In this document: one piece after another, positions 9,007 through 17,679 of the stretch
How positions within the stretch are numbered: position 1 is the first letter of the stretch
How the letters are laid out: each line of letters opens with the position of its first letter
Assembly: GCF_012221945.1 (NCBI RefSeq)
Contig: NZ_CP032549.1
Coordinates: 2,852,001-2,916,000 of the forward strand
Direction: 5' to 3'
From: Glutamicibacter mishrai
GTDB lineage: Bacteria; Actinomycetota; Actinomycetes; Actinomycetales; Micrococcaceae
DNA: 64,000 nucleotides
Position numbers and translations under genes: made by a program
The notes under the pieces: model-generated
What the model was told of the DNA's origin: nothing
The model's input: only the letters and a program-made list of their open reading frames with translations
Databases searched by the model: none

Positions 9007-9765
9007 ATGAGTGCACAGATCAAGGTGGCCGTGCTCGGTGCGGCCGGACGAATGGGAGCCGAAGCGGTCAAGGCTGTTTCCGAAGCTTCCGATATGGAAT
9101 TGGTGGCCAGCCTGGGGAGAGGTGACGACCTCGCTCAAATTCTTGAAGCCGGGGCAACCCACGTGGTTGATCTTTCGGTCCCTGCCGCTACTGAAGCCAA
9201 CGTCCGGTTCGCAGTGGAAAACGGTCTTCACGCGGTGGTCGGAACAACCGGCTGGGATGATGACCGTCGAGCTGAGCTCGATTCATTGCTCAAGGGGCAC
9301 CCAGAAGTCGGTGTCTTGATTGCCCCCAACTTCGCTTTGGGTTCGGTATTGGCCAGCGCTTTCGCAGCTACTGCGGCGAAGTATTTCGAATCGGTGGAGA
9401 TCATCGAGTTGCATCATCCGAACAAGGTCGACGCGCCTAGCGGTACTGCGGTGCGCACTGCGGAACTTGTTGCCAAGTCTCGCGAAGATGCTGGCGTCCC
9501 TGCCAGCCCGGATGCGACAGAGACCCAACTGGATGGTGCGCGCGGGTCAGTCGTGGATGGAATCCACGTTCACTCCGTGCGACTGCGCGGCCTGGTGGCG
9601 CATCAGGAAGTCCTCCTCGGCGGCCCAGGAGAGCAACTGACCTTGCGTCATGATTCCTTTGACCGCGCCTCATTCATGCCTGGTGTCCTGCTGGGCTTGC
9701 GCACCGTGGCATGCCGACCGGGACTGACCTACGGGCTCGACGGATACTTGGAGCTCGGCCAGTGA
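9007..9765 (+). CDS. dapB: 4-hydroxy-tetrahydrodipicolinate reductase
   Basis: NAD(P)H-dependent reductase of the diaminopimelate/lysine pathway. The 252 residues begin with a Rossmann motif (VLGAAGRMG) and contain the catalytic and substrate segment ELHHPNKVDAPSGTA. The start has no SD; a TAGGCT hexamer 7 nt upstream suggests a leaderless mRNA. It overlaps the next gene by 4 bp (GTGA). dapA lies about 24 kb away, beyond the accessory island, and dapF at 52 kb. Confidence 0.96.
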   Translation: MSAQIKVAVLGAAGRMGAEAVKAVSEASDMELVASLGRGDDLAQILEAGATHVVDLSVPAATEANVRFAVENGLHAVVGTTGWDDDRRAELDSLLKGHPEVGVLIAPNFALGSVLASAFAATAAKYFESVEIIELHHPNKVDAPSGTAVRTAELVAKSREDAGVPASPDATETQLDGARGSVVDGIHVHSVRLRGLVAHQEVLLGGPGEQLTLRHDSFDRASFMPGVLLGLRTVACRPGLTYGLDGYLELGQ

Positions 9766-10214
9766 AAACCAAACTCTGGGTCGGCGGAATCCTGCTGCTC
9801 TTCGCGCTGTACATCGGCATGACCTTCACGCAGGCAGTGCGGTTATTGAGCACGGGAATCCTCATTGCCCAGATCATGGGTGTGGCCATTCTGGTCATTC
9901 CTGCATTCTGCACATGGATCTTGATCCGCGAAGTTCTCTTTGGGCTGCGCACTGAAAAGATGGGCAAGGCCCTCGCCGCCTCGGGCGAATTGCCAAAGGA
10001 TCTGCCAAGGACCCCTTCGGGACGTTTTATTCGTGCAGCCGCAGATGAGGATTTCCCAAACCACCAGCGGGATGTAGAAGAAAACCCCGAGTCCTGGAAG
10101 TCCTGGTACCGTCTGGCCTTGGCTTATGAAGCCTGCGGAGATAAGACGCGGGCCCGCAAGTCCATGCGCACCGCGATCGGGTTCTGGCTTCAAGACGAAA
10201 AAGTCAACAGCTAA
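9762..10214 (+). CDS. Membrane protein with C-terminal TPR-like segment
   Basis: A 150-residue protein with two N-terminal transmembrane helices (about residues 6-25 and 33-55) and a cytosolic tail. The tail contains a tetratricopeptide-like helix pair (NPESWKSWYRLALAYEACGDKTRARKS). The GTG start overlaps the dapB stop (GTGA), so it is translationally coupled; a longer frame from 9711 would run inside dapB. Proteins of this type commonly follow dapB in Micrococcaceae. Function unknown. Confidence 0.8.
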   Translation: MKTKLWVGGILLLFALYIGMTFTQAVRLLSTGILIAQIMGVAILVIPAFCTWILIREVLFGLRTEKMGKALAASGELPKDLPRTPSGRFIRAAADEDFPNHQRDVEENPESWKSWYRLALAYEACGDKTRARKSMRTAIGFWLQDEKVNS

Positions 10215-10235
10215 ATAGTGCACATCTCATACTGA

Positions 10236-10278
10236 AAGTAGTGGCCAGGTACCCGGCATTGGGGCCTGGCCACTACTT
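10236..10278 (+). terminator. Hairpin closing the dapB unit
   Basis: Perfect 14-bp stem (10236-10249 with 10265-10278) and a 15-base loop. The T-tail is poor. It marks the left edge of the accessory island and can work for the convergent gene as well. Confidence 0.75.
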
Positions 10279-10317
10279 GTGAGAATTGTAGATTCTGTGC
10301 TCTACGAGCTGTCTGCT

Positions 10318-11250
10318 CTAGAAGCGCGCATTGCGGAGGTAGTTGTATCCAACCTCTGCAGTTTGTAGGGGAGTGACATCCGGGCTGTCGTTCTCGACAA
10401 TGAACTCCTTTGGGCGATGGGCCGCAAAGATTCGCGAGAAGTCAATGGCGCCGGTTCCTAGGTCGGCGAAGTCTCCAGCAAGGTCTCGGTCCTTGACGTG
10501 GTACTGCAAGGTTTGTTGCGGAGCTTGAGCAATCGTGTCGATTGCAAATTGAATTGGATCCGTTGCACCAACGCCCACGCCAGCAGTAACTGCCCAGTAC
10601 AGGTCAACTTCGAGATGTACGAGTCTAGGGTCGAGGCGACTGGTGAAAATATCCCATGGCGTTTGGCCATCGCCCAGGTCAGTTGTGAACTCGTGTGCGT
10701 GGTTGTGATAGCCGTATTTCAATCCAGCTTCCGCGGCTGCAGCTGCTTCTACGTTCATCTGATCTGCCCAACGACGCCAGTCGTCGCCATTGCTGGAAAC
10801 CAGGTATGGGACGTTGATGTATTTCTGGCCAAGAGTCAGGGCATCAGATAGCTTGGCGTCAAGTGCTGCCGCAGAGTCGGTGATTCCGGTGTGGCTAGAT
10901 GAAGGTGTGATCCCCAGCGAGTCCAAAGTTGCACGAAGATCCTTGGCGCTGCGTCCATAGAATCCAGCTAGCTCAACCTTGGTGTAGCCGTAATCGGCAA
11001 GCGCTTTGAAAGTCTGGTCAACACCTGCACCATTCATGATGGAGCGAAGGGTGTAGAGCTGGATGCTGATCTGACCCGCTGGTACTGCACGGCGGCCAAG
11101 GGGCGAAGCCGTGGCAGGGGCCATTCCTATGCCCGCCAAGCCAACGGTGGCACCCAATGCTGCAGCTCCGGCGAGGAAGCCGCGCCGGCCGACTTCCTTT
11201 TGCTCAAGTGAGCGTTTGAGAGCAGCAGAACCATTAAATCCGAAGCACAT
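10318..11250 (-). CDS. Tat-exported sugar (phosphate) isomerase/epimerase homologue
   Basis: A 310-residue TIM-barrel protein of the xylose-isomerase-like/AP-endonuclease-2 superfamily. The N-terminus is a Tat signal (GRRGFLAGAAALG) ending near ATASP, so the enzyme should work outside the cytoplasm. Likely metal ligands are a glutamate in KVELAGF, the histidines of YHNHAHEF, the aspartate of LEVDLYWA, the histidine of YHVKD and the glutamate of IVENDSP. It is a homologue of the exported protein at 12920. Relatives act on free or 3-keto sugars rather than phosphosugars; the actual substrate is unknown. A candidate ROK operator lies upstream at 11361-11378. Confidence 0.8.
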   Translation of the reverse strand: MCFGFNGSAALKRSLEQKEVGRRGFLAGAAALGATVGLAGIGMAPATASPLGRRAVPAGQISIQLYTLRSIMNGAGVDQTFKALADYGYTKVELAGFYGRSAKDLRATLDSLGITPSSSHTGITDSAAALDAKLSDALTLGQKYINVPYLVSSNGDDWRRWADQMNVEAAAAAEAGLKYGYHNHAHEFTTDLGDGQTPWDIFTSRLDPRLVHLEVDLYWAVTAGVGVGATDPIQFAIDTIAQAPQQTLQYHVKDRDLAGDFADLGTGAIDFSRIFAAHRPKEFIVENDSPDVTPLQTAEVGYNYLRNARF

Positions 11251-11360
11251 AGTGACGCCTTTCTAGCGTGCGGTAAACGCTAGATGCGAAAAGCACCAGC
11301 GCATTCGTCATGTGACGCACATAACACTATTTTCGGACTTTGTTGTCTGTCAAGCAAAAG

Positions 11361-11378
11361 TTGTCGATTTTCGACGAA
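11361..11378. promoter_or_regulatory. Candidate ROK operator before the Tat-exported isomerase
   Basis: GTCGA-TTT-TCGAC is a perfect inverted repeat (11363-11375) inside TTGTCGATTTTCGACGAA. The same core, TTCGTCGA read on one strand, recurs near 12619 and at 28777, both beside genes of this island. Confidence 0.45.
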
Positions 11379-11398
11379 AGATTGTCGGAGCCTGCAGC

Positions 11399-12598
11399 CT
11401 ATTCAGGTTTGAGACCGTTGACGAGTGCGTCAATATGCATGGGTGACATTGCGTGGTGAATCGCAAGCATGCTGGCTCCGAGCACGCCGGCGTCTAAGCC
11501 TGCGCCCGACTGAACGATGCGCAAGTGTTGGGTAGCGACGGGAATCGCGCGGGAGTAAACGACTTCGCGTATCCCTGCAATGAAGTGCTCGCCAGTCCGG
11601 GTCATTGAACCGCCAATGACAATCACCGAAGGGTTGATCAGGCTGACGCATGCTGAGAGGACTTCTCCCACATCTCGCCCCGCCTGCCGAACAGCATGGA
11701 CCGCTTCGGCATTGCCGGAGCTCACCAGTTTGATAACGTCCTCGCTGGTCTCGGCGTCATGACCGAGCGCGCGGAGTTTCTTGGCGACGGCTGGGCCAGA
11801 AGCGACAGCCTCCAAGCAGTCGAGATTGCCGCAGTGGCACGCTGTTCCGGTGCCGTTATGGATGCGAATATGCCCGATATCGCCAGCAACTCCATCAGCT
11901 CCGCGTTGCAGTCGTCCGCTGGAAATGATGCCGGAGCCGATGCCGGTGGCTATTTTCACGAAGAGCATGTCTTCGACCTCTGGCCATGATGCGTTGCGTT
12001 CGCCCAAGGCCATGATGTTCACGTCGTTGTCCACGAGGACCGGGACGTTGAAATGTTGTTTAAGTAATCCAGGAACGTCGAAATTATTCCAGCCTGGCAT
12101 GATGGGTGGATTGAACGGGCGCCCAGTCCGATACTCAACTGGCCCGGGGATGCCGACTCCGACGGATAGTAGATCATCGAGCGAGTGATCAGTTGCTTCG
12201 AGTAACGCTTTGCCTAATTCAACTGCCACACCCAGGACGGTATCGGGTCCCTGCGAAACCTCGATGTTTTGGCCATCTTCCTTCAGGCGATGGCCGAGTA
12301 GATCGGTCAGGGCGACTCTGACGTGTGAAGCGCCTATGTCAATCCCGAGCACCACTTTGCTGCCTGCCTTGAGCGCAATCCGCGTTGAAGGACGGCCGCC
12401 TGTGGAAATGGCGTCGTCGACGTATCCAACAAGCCCTAGGTCCATGAGAGCTTCAATGCGCAGGGTAATGGTGGAGCGAGCCAGACCCATTTGTTCGGCT
12501 AATTCGGTTCGGGTGCGCGGTCGTCCATCTCGAAGGATTTGAAAGAGTTCGCTGGCACCAGAACCGCTTAGGCCACTGAAGTTACTTATGTCATTCAT
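11399..12598 (-). CDS. ROK family transcriptional regulator
   Basis: A 399-residue protein with an N-terminal winged helix (TRTELAEQMGLARSTITLRIEAL, about residues 30-52) and a C-terminal ROK sugar-kinase-like domain. The ROK zinc motif is visible as GHIRIHNGTG followed by CHCGNLDCLE. The phosphate-loop DIGASHVRVAL and the DNDVN segment are also present. It is divergent from the exported isomerase/ebo operon and upstream of the Tat isomerase gene, so these are likely targets. The effector is probably a sugar or cyclitol (inference). The start has no clear SD. Confidence 0.9.
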   Translation of the reverse strand: MNDISNFSGLSGSGASELFQILRDGRPRTRTELAEQMGLARSTITLRIEALMDLGLVGYVDDAISTGGRPSTRIALKAGSKVVLGIDIGASHVRVALTDLLGHRLKEDGQNIEVSQGPDTVLGVAVELGKALLEATDHSLDDLLSVGVGIPGPVEYRTGRPFNPPIMPGWNNFDVPGLLKQHFNVPVLVDNDVNIMALGERNASWPEVEDMLFVKIATGIGSGIISSGRLQRGADGVAGDIGHIRIHNGTGTACHCGNLDCLEAVASGPAVAKKLRALGHDAETSEDVIKLVSSGNAEAVHAVRQAGRDVGEVLSACVSLINPSVIVIGGSMTRTGEHFIAGIREVVYSRAIPVATQHLRIVQSGAGLDAGVLGASMLAIHHAMSPMHIDALVNGLKPE

Positions 12599-12919
12599 CG
12601 ACTAATTACACCACAGGAATCGACGAAACGAAGCATTTGGTTTACGAGTGGCGCGAGCGAGCGTTTTGTTGGATGAGACGGCAGTGGACGGGTTTGCGTC
12701 TCGCTGAATGGGGTTTGACCTCTGGCCTTTCTGCAACGTGCCGTTTTTGTCTAATGGCGACAAAAGTAGTGGTGGGTTCGCATGACATATATCGGAAGAG
12801 TTAAAAGATCCGTTGAATATCGCCATTATGCGTGTTAGGTTCATGTGACCGTCGTCTCATCAAGTGCTGGGTGGCGGTTTAAACGGAACTGGGCATGTCA
12901 TCACCCAAAGGAGGGGCTT
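12599..12919. promoter_or_regulatory. Divergent control region, ROK gene / ebo operon
   Basis: About 320 bases without a gene. It contains a perfect inverted repeat TTTTGTC-N7-GACAAAA (12745-12751 with 12759-12765), and ATCGACGAAA at 12619-12628, whose complement matches the TTTCGTCGA core found elsewhere in the island. The SD of the downstream gene (AAAGGAGG) is at 12907-12914. It most likely holds both divergent promoters and ROK binding sites. Confidence 0.5.
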
Positions 12920-13876
12920 TTGGCTAGTCGAAGGCGACTCTGCAGGGGCATGTTGAAATTAGCAATCTTGCGCCAGCTGGTATCGGCGGGAGCTTTGACT
13001 TTCGCTTACGTAACGATGATCGGATCCGCACCAGCGTTCCCAGCCACGTCATCAAGCTACTTCTCGACAGACCACAGATGTCTGGGACGGGGGATTTCGC
13101 CACACCAGATTTCTTTCCAACTGCATAGCTATTCGGCTTGGAAGCAGGAAATCGGGACTGAAGGTGTCCTCGCGGAAATTGCAGCCATCGGATACCGGAA
13201 TATTGAGCCTTACGAGGGTTCGTACGAAGGTCGCAGTGCTGTTGAATTCTCAGATCTCGTCAGTAGACATGACATGAAAGTTCCCAGCTCTCATGGAAGT
13301 ATCCGGGAAGATGCGTTTTCTGAGCTCATCCAGAAGTCAAAGACCCTTCGGCAGGAATATGTGGGGTCCGGGGGAGCCGCACATCCAGGTATCGATAGTT
13401 TGAACGAGACTCTTCAAACTGCTCGCACGCTCAATCGGCTAGGGCAGAGATCGGTTGAATCTGGTACTGGAAAAATTTTTGTCCACAATCATCGAAAAGA
13501 GTTCACGACTATATATCCGCATCCCGCCTCGGGCATATCTACGACGGCTTGGGAACTACTGGAAGAATTCACGGATCCTCGATTTGTCACGTTCGAACTT
13601 GACGTGTTGTGGGCTGCGGATGCTGGCGTAGACGTGGCCCAGCTAATTAAGGACCATGGCATTCGCATCGAGCTGTTGCATGTCAAGGATGGGCTGCTGA
13701 ACGGAACCAAACCGGCAATCCCAATGGACGTTGGGTATGGCGACATTGAATGGGGCCCAATTCTCGATGCCGCCCGAAAGCACGTGCGTTATTACGTCGT
13801 CGAACGTGACTCTGCGCAGCCAAATCCGAGGTTCGCCAGCAATAGCTTTGGCTTTCTTACTTGTCACTCACCCTGA
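12920..13876 (+). CDS. Exported sugar (phosphate) isomerase/epimerase homologue
   Basis: A 318-residue TIM-barrel protein, homologous to the product of 10318-11250. Conserved positions are the glutamate in YRNIEPYEG, HNHRKEF, the aspartate in FELDVLWAADAG, LHVKD and the glutamate in YVVERDS. The barrel is slightly shortened before the HNHRKEF strand. The start is TTG at 12920, chosen because a strong SD (GGAGG) lies 5 nt upstream. It gives a basic N-terminus (SRRRLCRG) and a hydrophobic signal ending near AFPA; the frame itself extends back to 12845. It is the first gene of the ebo-type operon, 81 bp before the cyclase gene. Confidence 0.75.
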   Translation: MASRRRLCRGMLKLAILRQLVSAGALTFAYVTMIGSAPAFPATSSSYFSTDHRCLGRGISPHQISFQLHSYSAWKQEIGTEGVLAEIAAIGYRNIEPYEGSYEGRSAVEFSDLVSRHDMKVPSSHGSIREDAFSELIQKSKTLRQEYVGSGGAAHPGIDSLNETLQTARTLNRLGQRSVESGTGKIFVHNHRKEFTTIYPHPASGISTTAWELLEEFTDPRFVTFELDVLWAADAGVDVAQLIKDHGIRIELLHVKDGLLNGTKPAIPMDVGYGDIEWGPILDAARKHVRYYVVERDSAQPNPRFASNSFGFLTCHSP

Positions 13877-13957
13877 CAGCACATTGATGAACAAGAGAAT
13901 TTCAAAAATCACTAATGAGCAATGAAGCTCATTCGACACCAGCGAGAGGAAAAAGGC

Positions 13958-15241
13958 GTGCGCCTATCAACAGAGAGCAACCCCAACCAGGTCCCTTCAC
14001 CGTCGGAACAAAGCCGGGGACATTCTGCCGCTGGCCATGTGGGGCTGTGGCTCATCGGGGCTCGCGGTTCGGTAGCAACAACTGCGGCTACTGGTTTGGC
14101 CGCTATTAGGACAGGGCTGGCTCCAGCTACTGGTTGTGTAACGAGCCAGGACGGTTTTAGTTCCATCCCATTGCCAAAATTTTCCGACTTGATCATCGGC
14201 GGACATGACATTAGCGATGTATCGATTGCTAAACGAGCAGAATATCTGGTGGGTGCAGGAATGCTCTCGCAACATTTGGTGAATGCCCTATATGAAGAAT
14301 TGGAAGAAACCGATTCACGCATTAGGCCAGGCTACGATCCCAGCTGCAGGGGAGAGTCCCAGGCAGAAGCCGCTCGCCGACTGGCCAACGACATCAATGA
14401 GTTCAAGATAAGCCACTCATTGGATCGTGTTGTGGTCATCGATGTGTCATCGACCGAGGCGCCAATTGACTACCTGCCTGAATTTGATGATATCGGTCTG
14501 CTTCTAGCAGCTCTTGAGGATCCGAGCCGCGACATACTGCCGCCTAGCTCTCTCAGTGCATATGCTTCAATTCTCGCGGAGGCATCCTATATCTGCTTCA
14601 CACCTTCACCTTCGTTAAATATTCCGGCGCTGCGACAGCTAGCGGCAGAACGCGGGGTTCCGACTGCGGGCCAAGACGGAAAGACTGGTCAGACGTGGTT
14701 GCGCTCGGTTTTGGCGCCGGGACTAGCCGCGAGAGGGCTGAAGGTCTTGTCATGGTCGGGCGCTAATTTGCTGGGCGGCGGCGACGGTGCAACGTTGGCT
14801 GATCCGCAGGCTGTTGCCGGAAAACTGCAGTCCAAGAACCGGGGGCTACAGTCACTTACCAATGGCGCCACAACACCATTGCACATTGATAACGTGCCTG
14901 ATCTTGGCGAAACGAAGGTTGCCTGGGACCACATAAACGTGGAGGGCTTCTTGGGATCACGCGTAACTCTCCAAACGACATGGAGCGCCTACGACTCCAT
15001 GTTGGCAGCGCCGATGATTCTGGACCTCGCTCGACTGATGGGATTGGCTGACGCATCCGGACACAGAGGGCCGGTTGGTGAATTCGGGTTCTTTTTCAAG
15101 GATCCGTGGGGTAGCGATGAGCATTCCTTTGCTGAACAAAGTCGTCGCCTGCTGGAGTGGGCGCGAGAAGCTGGGACCCATGTGGCTCTTGAAAGGACGA
15201 ACGAGAAGGACGCGACGCAATATGGAGTCGGTGCACGATGA
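13958..15241 (+). CDS. Inositol-1-phosphate synthase family protein (ebo-cluster cyclase)
   Basis: About 427 residues of the myo-inositol-1-phosphate synthase (MIPS) family, which cyclises glucose 6-phosphate with NAD. Visible are an N-terminal dinucleotide loop (LIGARGSVATTAATGL) and the dimer/catalytic domain segments GQDGKTGQTWLRSVLAPG, NLLGGGDGATL and DHINVEGFLGSRVTL. The spacing is that of the short bacterial/archaeal form. The GTG at 13958 is favoured by an AGAGGA SD; an ATG at 13922 in frame has none. It overlaps the UbiA gene by 4 bp. In known ebo clusters a dehydroquinate-synthase-like cyclase (EboD) is found; here this protein seems to take that place. Product identity is inferred. 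Confidence 0.8.
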   Translation: MRLSTESNPNQVPSPSEQSRGHSAAGHVGLWLIGARGSVATTAATGLAAIRTGLAPATGCVTSQDGFSSIPLPKFSDLIIGGHDISDVSIAKRAEYLVGAGMLSQHLVNALYEELEETDSRIRPGYDPSCRGESQAEAARRLANDINEFKISHSLDRVVVIDVSSTEAPIDYLPEFDDIGLLLAALEDPSRDILPPSSLSAYASILAEASYICFTPSPSLNIPALRQLAAERGVPTAGQDGKTGQTWLRSVLAPGLAARGLKVLSWSGANLLGGGDGATLADPQAVAGKLQSKNRGLQSLTNGATTPLHIDNVPDLGETKVAWDHINVEGFLGSRVTLQTTWSAYDSMLAAPMILDLARLMGLADASGHRGPVGEFGFFFKDPWGSDEHSFAEQSRRLLEWAREAGTHVALERTNEKDATQYGVGAR

Positions 15242-16167
15242 GTTGGACCGATGACTACTTGGAACTGCTGCGGGCACCGGCAGTATTAACGGTTCTGGGT
15301 GACAGCTTGGCTGGTGCGGCAGCTGCGAAGCACTCGATGACAGGCCGCAGAAGCATAATGCCGCTGGCTAGCGCCAGCCTTTACGCCGCCGGCATGGCGC
15401 TAAATGACTTTGCAGACCGTGAAATCGACGCGGTGGAACGGCCAGAACGTCCCATTCCGTCCGGCCGCATCACACCGTCGGCGGCGTTGGGGACAGCTGC
15501 GGGGCTCACCGCCGTGGGCCTCGGGCTCAGCGCTATCGGCGGCGGAAAGCCAGCGTTGATGATCGGCGTTCCTCTAGCCGCGTCTATCTGGACTTATGAC
15601 CTGGCAGCTAAGCGAAACGCAGTCACCGGAACTCTAGTAATGGGGGCATGCCGCGGCCTGGACGTACTGATGGGAGCCGGTACCGGCAGGCTTCGCGCTG
15701 CTCTGCCCGCCGCGCTCACTATGGCCGGCCACACGGTCGCGGTAACGGCATTATCTCGGGGCGAAGTCAATGGGACAAGCTCAGTAGTCGCAGCTAGCGC
15801 GGCTGCAACTACAGCATTGGTATCTTCGGTGGTGCTGGCAGGATCGGTAGTGACTGGAACTTCCGCAACATCACGGGATTCTTCAGAAAAAACCCGCAAA
15901 ACGATCGCCAAGATAGCCGCTACATGCGCGGCGCTTGCTGTTTACACCGGCCAAAGCGGCAGGGCCCAATGGAGAGCAGCGCAAGACCCCAGCGCACATA
16001 ATGCGTTGGGAGCAACCAAAGCAGGTATTCGTTCCATGATCCCTTTGCAGGCAGCGCTGACTCTGCGTCACGGCAGCCCCATGTCCGCGATCGCTATTGG
16101 GTCAGTGGATACCGCGGGAAGGCTGCTGCGTTCGGCATCAAAAATTCGGAAGATCAGCGAATCATGA
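15238..16167 (+). CDS. eboC: UbiA family prenyltransferase (EboC-like)
   Basis: A 309-residue integral membrane prenyltransferase with about eight hydrophobic helices. The first aspartate motif is N56-D57-x2-D60-x3-D64 (NDFADREIDAVERPERPIPSG). The second conserved region is near WTYDLAAKRNAVTG. It should transfer a polyprenyl group from its diphosphate to an acceptor at the membrane. The ATGA overlaps on both sides couple it to the cyclase and to the EboA fusion, suggesting that a cyclitol product is the acceptor. A polyprenyl diphosphate synthase at 25055 could provide the donor. Acceptor and chain length are not known. Confidence 0.82.
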   Translation: MSWTDDYLELLRAPAVLTVLGDSLAGAAAAKHSMTGRRSIMPLASASLYAAGMALNDFADREIDAVERPERPIPSGRITPSAALGTAAGLTAVGLGLSAIGGGKPALMIGVPLAASIWTYDLAAKRNAVTGTLVMGACRGLDVLMGAGTGRLRAALPAALTMAGHTVAVTALSRGEVNGTSSVVAASAAATTALVSSVVLAGSVVTGTSATSRDSSEKTRKTIAKIAATCAALAVYTGQSGRAQWRAAQDPSAHNALGATKAGIRSMIPLQAALTLRHGSPMSAIAIGSVDTAGRLLRSASKIRKISES

Positions 16168-17678
16168 GTGTTCAAAAAATTGAAACCTATCAAGATATGC
16201 CCTTTGCCGTGGGTTATGGAACTAATGGGTGGGCAGACCATCCGCTTCCAGTGGCCATCCCACTTCTTGCCGAGCAGGGCTACACGGCAATTGCACTGAC
16301 GCTGGGTCATCCTCATATTGACCCATTTGCCGAAGACCTCACGTCGCAACTTGCTGAAATTCGCACATTATTAGAGCGATATCAAATGCGGGTTGTGGTG
16401 GAGACAGGAACACGGTTCCTGCTAGACCCCAAGCGCAAGCACAGGCCCACCCTCGTGGACCAAGAAGCAGAAGCGCGCATGAACTTTCTGCGTCGTGCTA
16501 TCGATATTGCTCGGGCCCTCGACGCGGAGTGCGTTTCCTTTTTCTCCGGCGTCATTCCAGAAGGAACCAAATCCAGCGAAGGGTGGGACTTGCTCGTCAA
16601 ACGGCTAGCCGACCTAGTGAGATATGCAGCCGAGCGCGAGGTGCGTCTGAGTCTTGAGCCCGAACCCGGCATGCTGGTAGAAACCGTGGCAGATGCCTTA
16701 CGCCTACGTTCCGAGCTTGGCGATCCTGATGCGTTGGGTATCACCGTGGATATTGGGCATTGTGTAGTGGTAGAACCGGGCGGCGTCCAAGGCGCCTTGC
16801 AACAGGCCGGTGCGCTATTGGCCAATGTGCAACTCGATGACATGCTTGCTCATGCCCACGAGCATTTGCCATTTGGACAGGGCATAGTGGACCTTCCACA
16901 GGCATTGTCTACCCTGGCAGAAATGAACTACCAAGGTGTCGCTGCCGTTGAACTGCCTCGACATTCATGGGATGCGCCGGCGCTCGCCGAGAGCAGTTTG
17001 CGAGCTATTAGCCAAGCCTGGTCGGAGGCGAAAACTCAGAGTGCCCATGGCCGCTGGCTGAGCGATGCACTAGCCGCAATCGCTAACGACCCTCGCTGCC
17101 TGCCTCAAATTTTCGCGTTGGCAGGACGCACTGTCGCCAGAACTCCGATCAATGCCCAGGCCGATCCTACTGGGGTCATATTCGGCATGCGAGTTGACCA
17201 TGCACGGGCAGACCTGATCGCGGAGCTGTTTACAGTTCAGGATCCCGAAGCCTTGGCGCAACACTTGCGCGACTTGTATTACCGAGGTGATTCGGCGGAG
17301 CGCCGTGGTGTACTGCGTGGCCTGAATAAGTTGGTTGATTCTGGGCGGCAATTAGAGGATCGGATGATCAACACCGGTCTGGAAATCACCGGTGATGCGT
17401 TGCGGACCAACGAAACCTCCCTGGTCGCGGCTGCCGTTGGAGCGTTTGGTGCCGCACATTTGGACCAGCATGCATGGCGGCATGCCGTACTCAAATTGGT
17501 ATTCATGGGCGTGAGCTTGCGCGCGGTGCAAGATCTACACGTTCGGGCCGATGAAGAGCTGGCCCGAATGGCAAAGGATTTTGCAGCGGAGCGTCGCGCT
17601 GCCAACCGTTCAATTCCAGAAGACGTCGCATTGCTGACAGAGCTGCCAATCTATTCCGAACGATCAGACGAAGGTTAA
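16164..17678 (+). CDS. Sugar isomerase-like TIM barrel fused to EboA
   Basis: A 504-residue two-domain protein. Residues 1-285 are a xylose-isomerase-like TIM barrel, with likely ligands E165 (SLEPEPG), D196 and H199 (DIGHC), D225 and E263. Residues about 295-490 match EboA: NE at 416-417 (RTNETSL), HLDQHAWRHAVLKLVF at 432-447 and RADEELARM at 461-469. In the clusters described first, EboA is a separate small protein, so this is a fusion. It starts inside the UbiA stop (ATGA) and ends one base before the next gene. EboA has no known activity; the fusion suggests it handles the product of the barrel enzyme (inference). Confidence 0.75.
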   Translation: MSVQKIETYQDMPFAVGYGTNGWADHPLPVAIPLLAEQGYTAIALTLGHPHIDPFAEDLTSQLAEIRTLLERYQMRVVVETGTRFLLDPKRKHRPTLVDQEAEARMNFLRRAIDIARALDAECVSFFSGVIPEGTKSSEGWDLLVKRLADLVRYAAEREVRLSLEPEPGMLVETVADALRLRSELGDPDALGITVDIGHCVVVEPGGVQGALQQAGALLANVQLDDMLAHAHEHLPFGQGIVDLPQALSTLAEMNYQGVAAVELPRHSWDAPALAESSLRAISQAWSEAKTQSAHGRWLSDALAAIANDPRCLPQIFALAGRTVARTPINAQADPTGVIFGMRVDHARADLIAELFTVQDPEALAQHLRDLYYRGDSAERRGVLRGLNKLVDSGRQLEDRMINTGLEITGDALRTNETSLVAAAVGAFGAAHLDQHAWRHAVLKLVFMGVSLRAVQDLHVRADEELARMAKDFAAERRAANRSIPEDVALLTELPIYSERSDEG

Positions 17679-17679
17679 T

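Noticed and set aside
12845..12919. Upstream start for the exported isomerase
   Set aside because: The frame is open from 12845, but the strong SD at 12907-12914 points to the TTG at 12920, which also gives a proper signal peptide.
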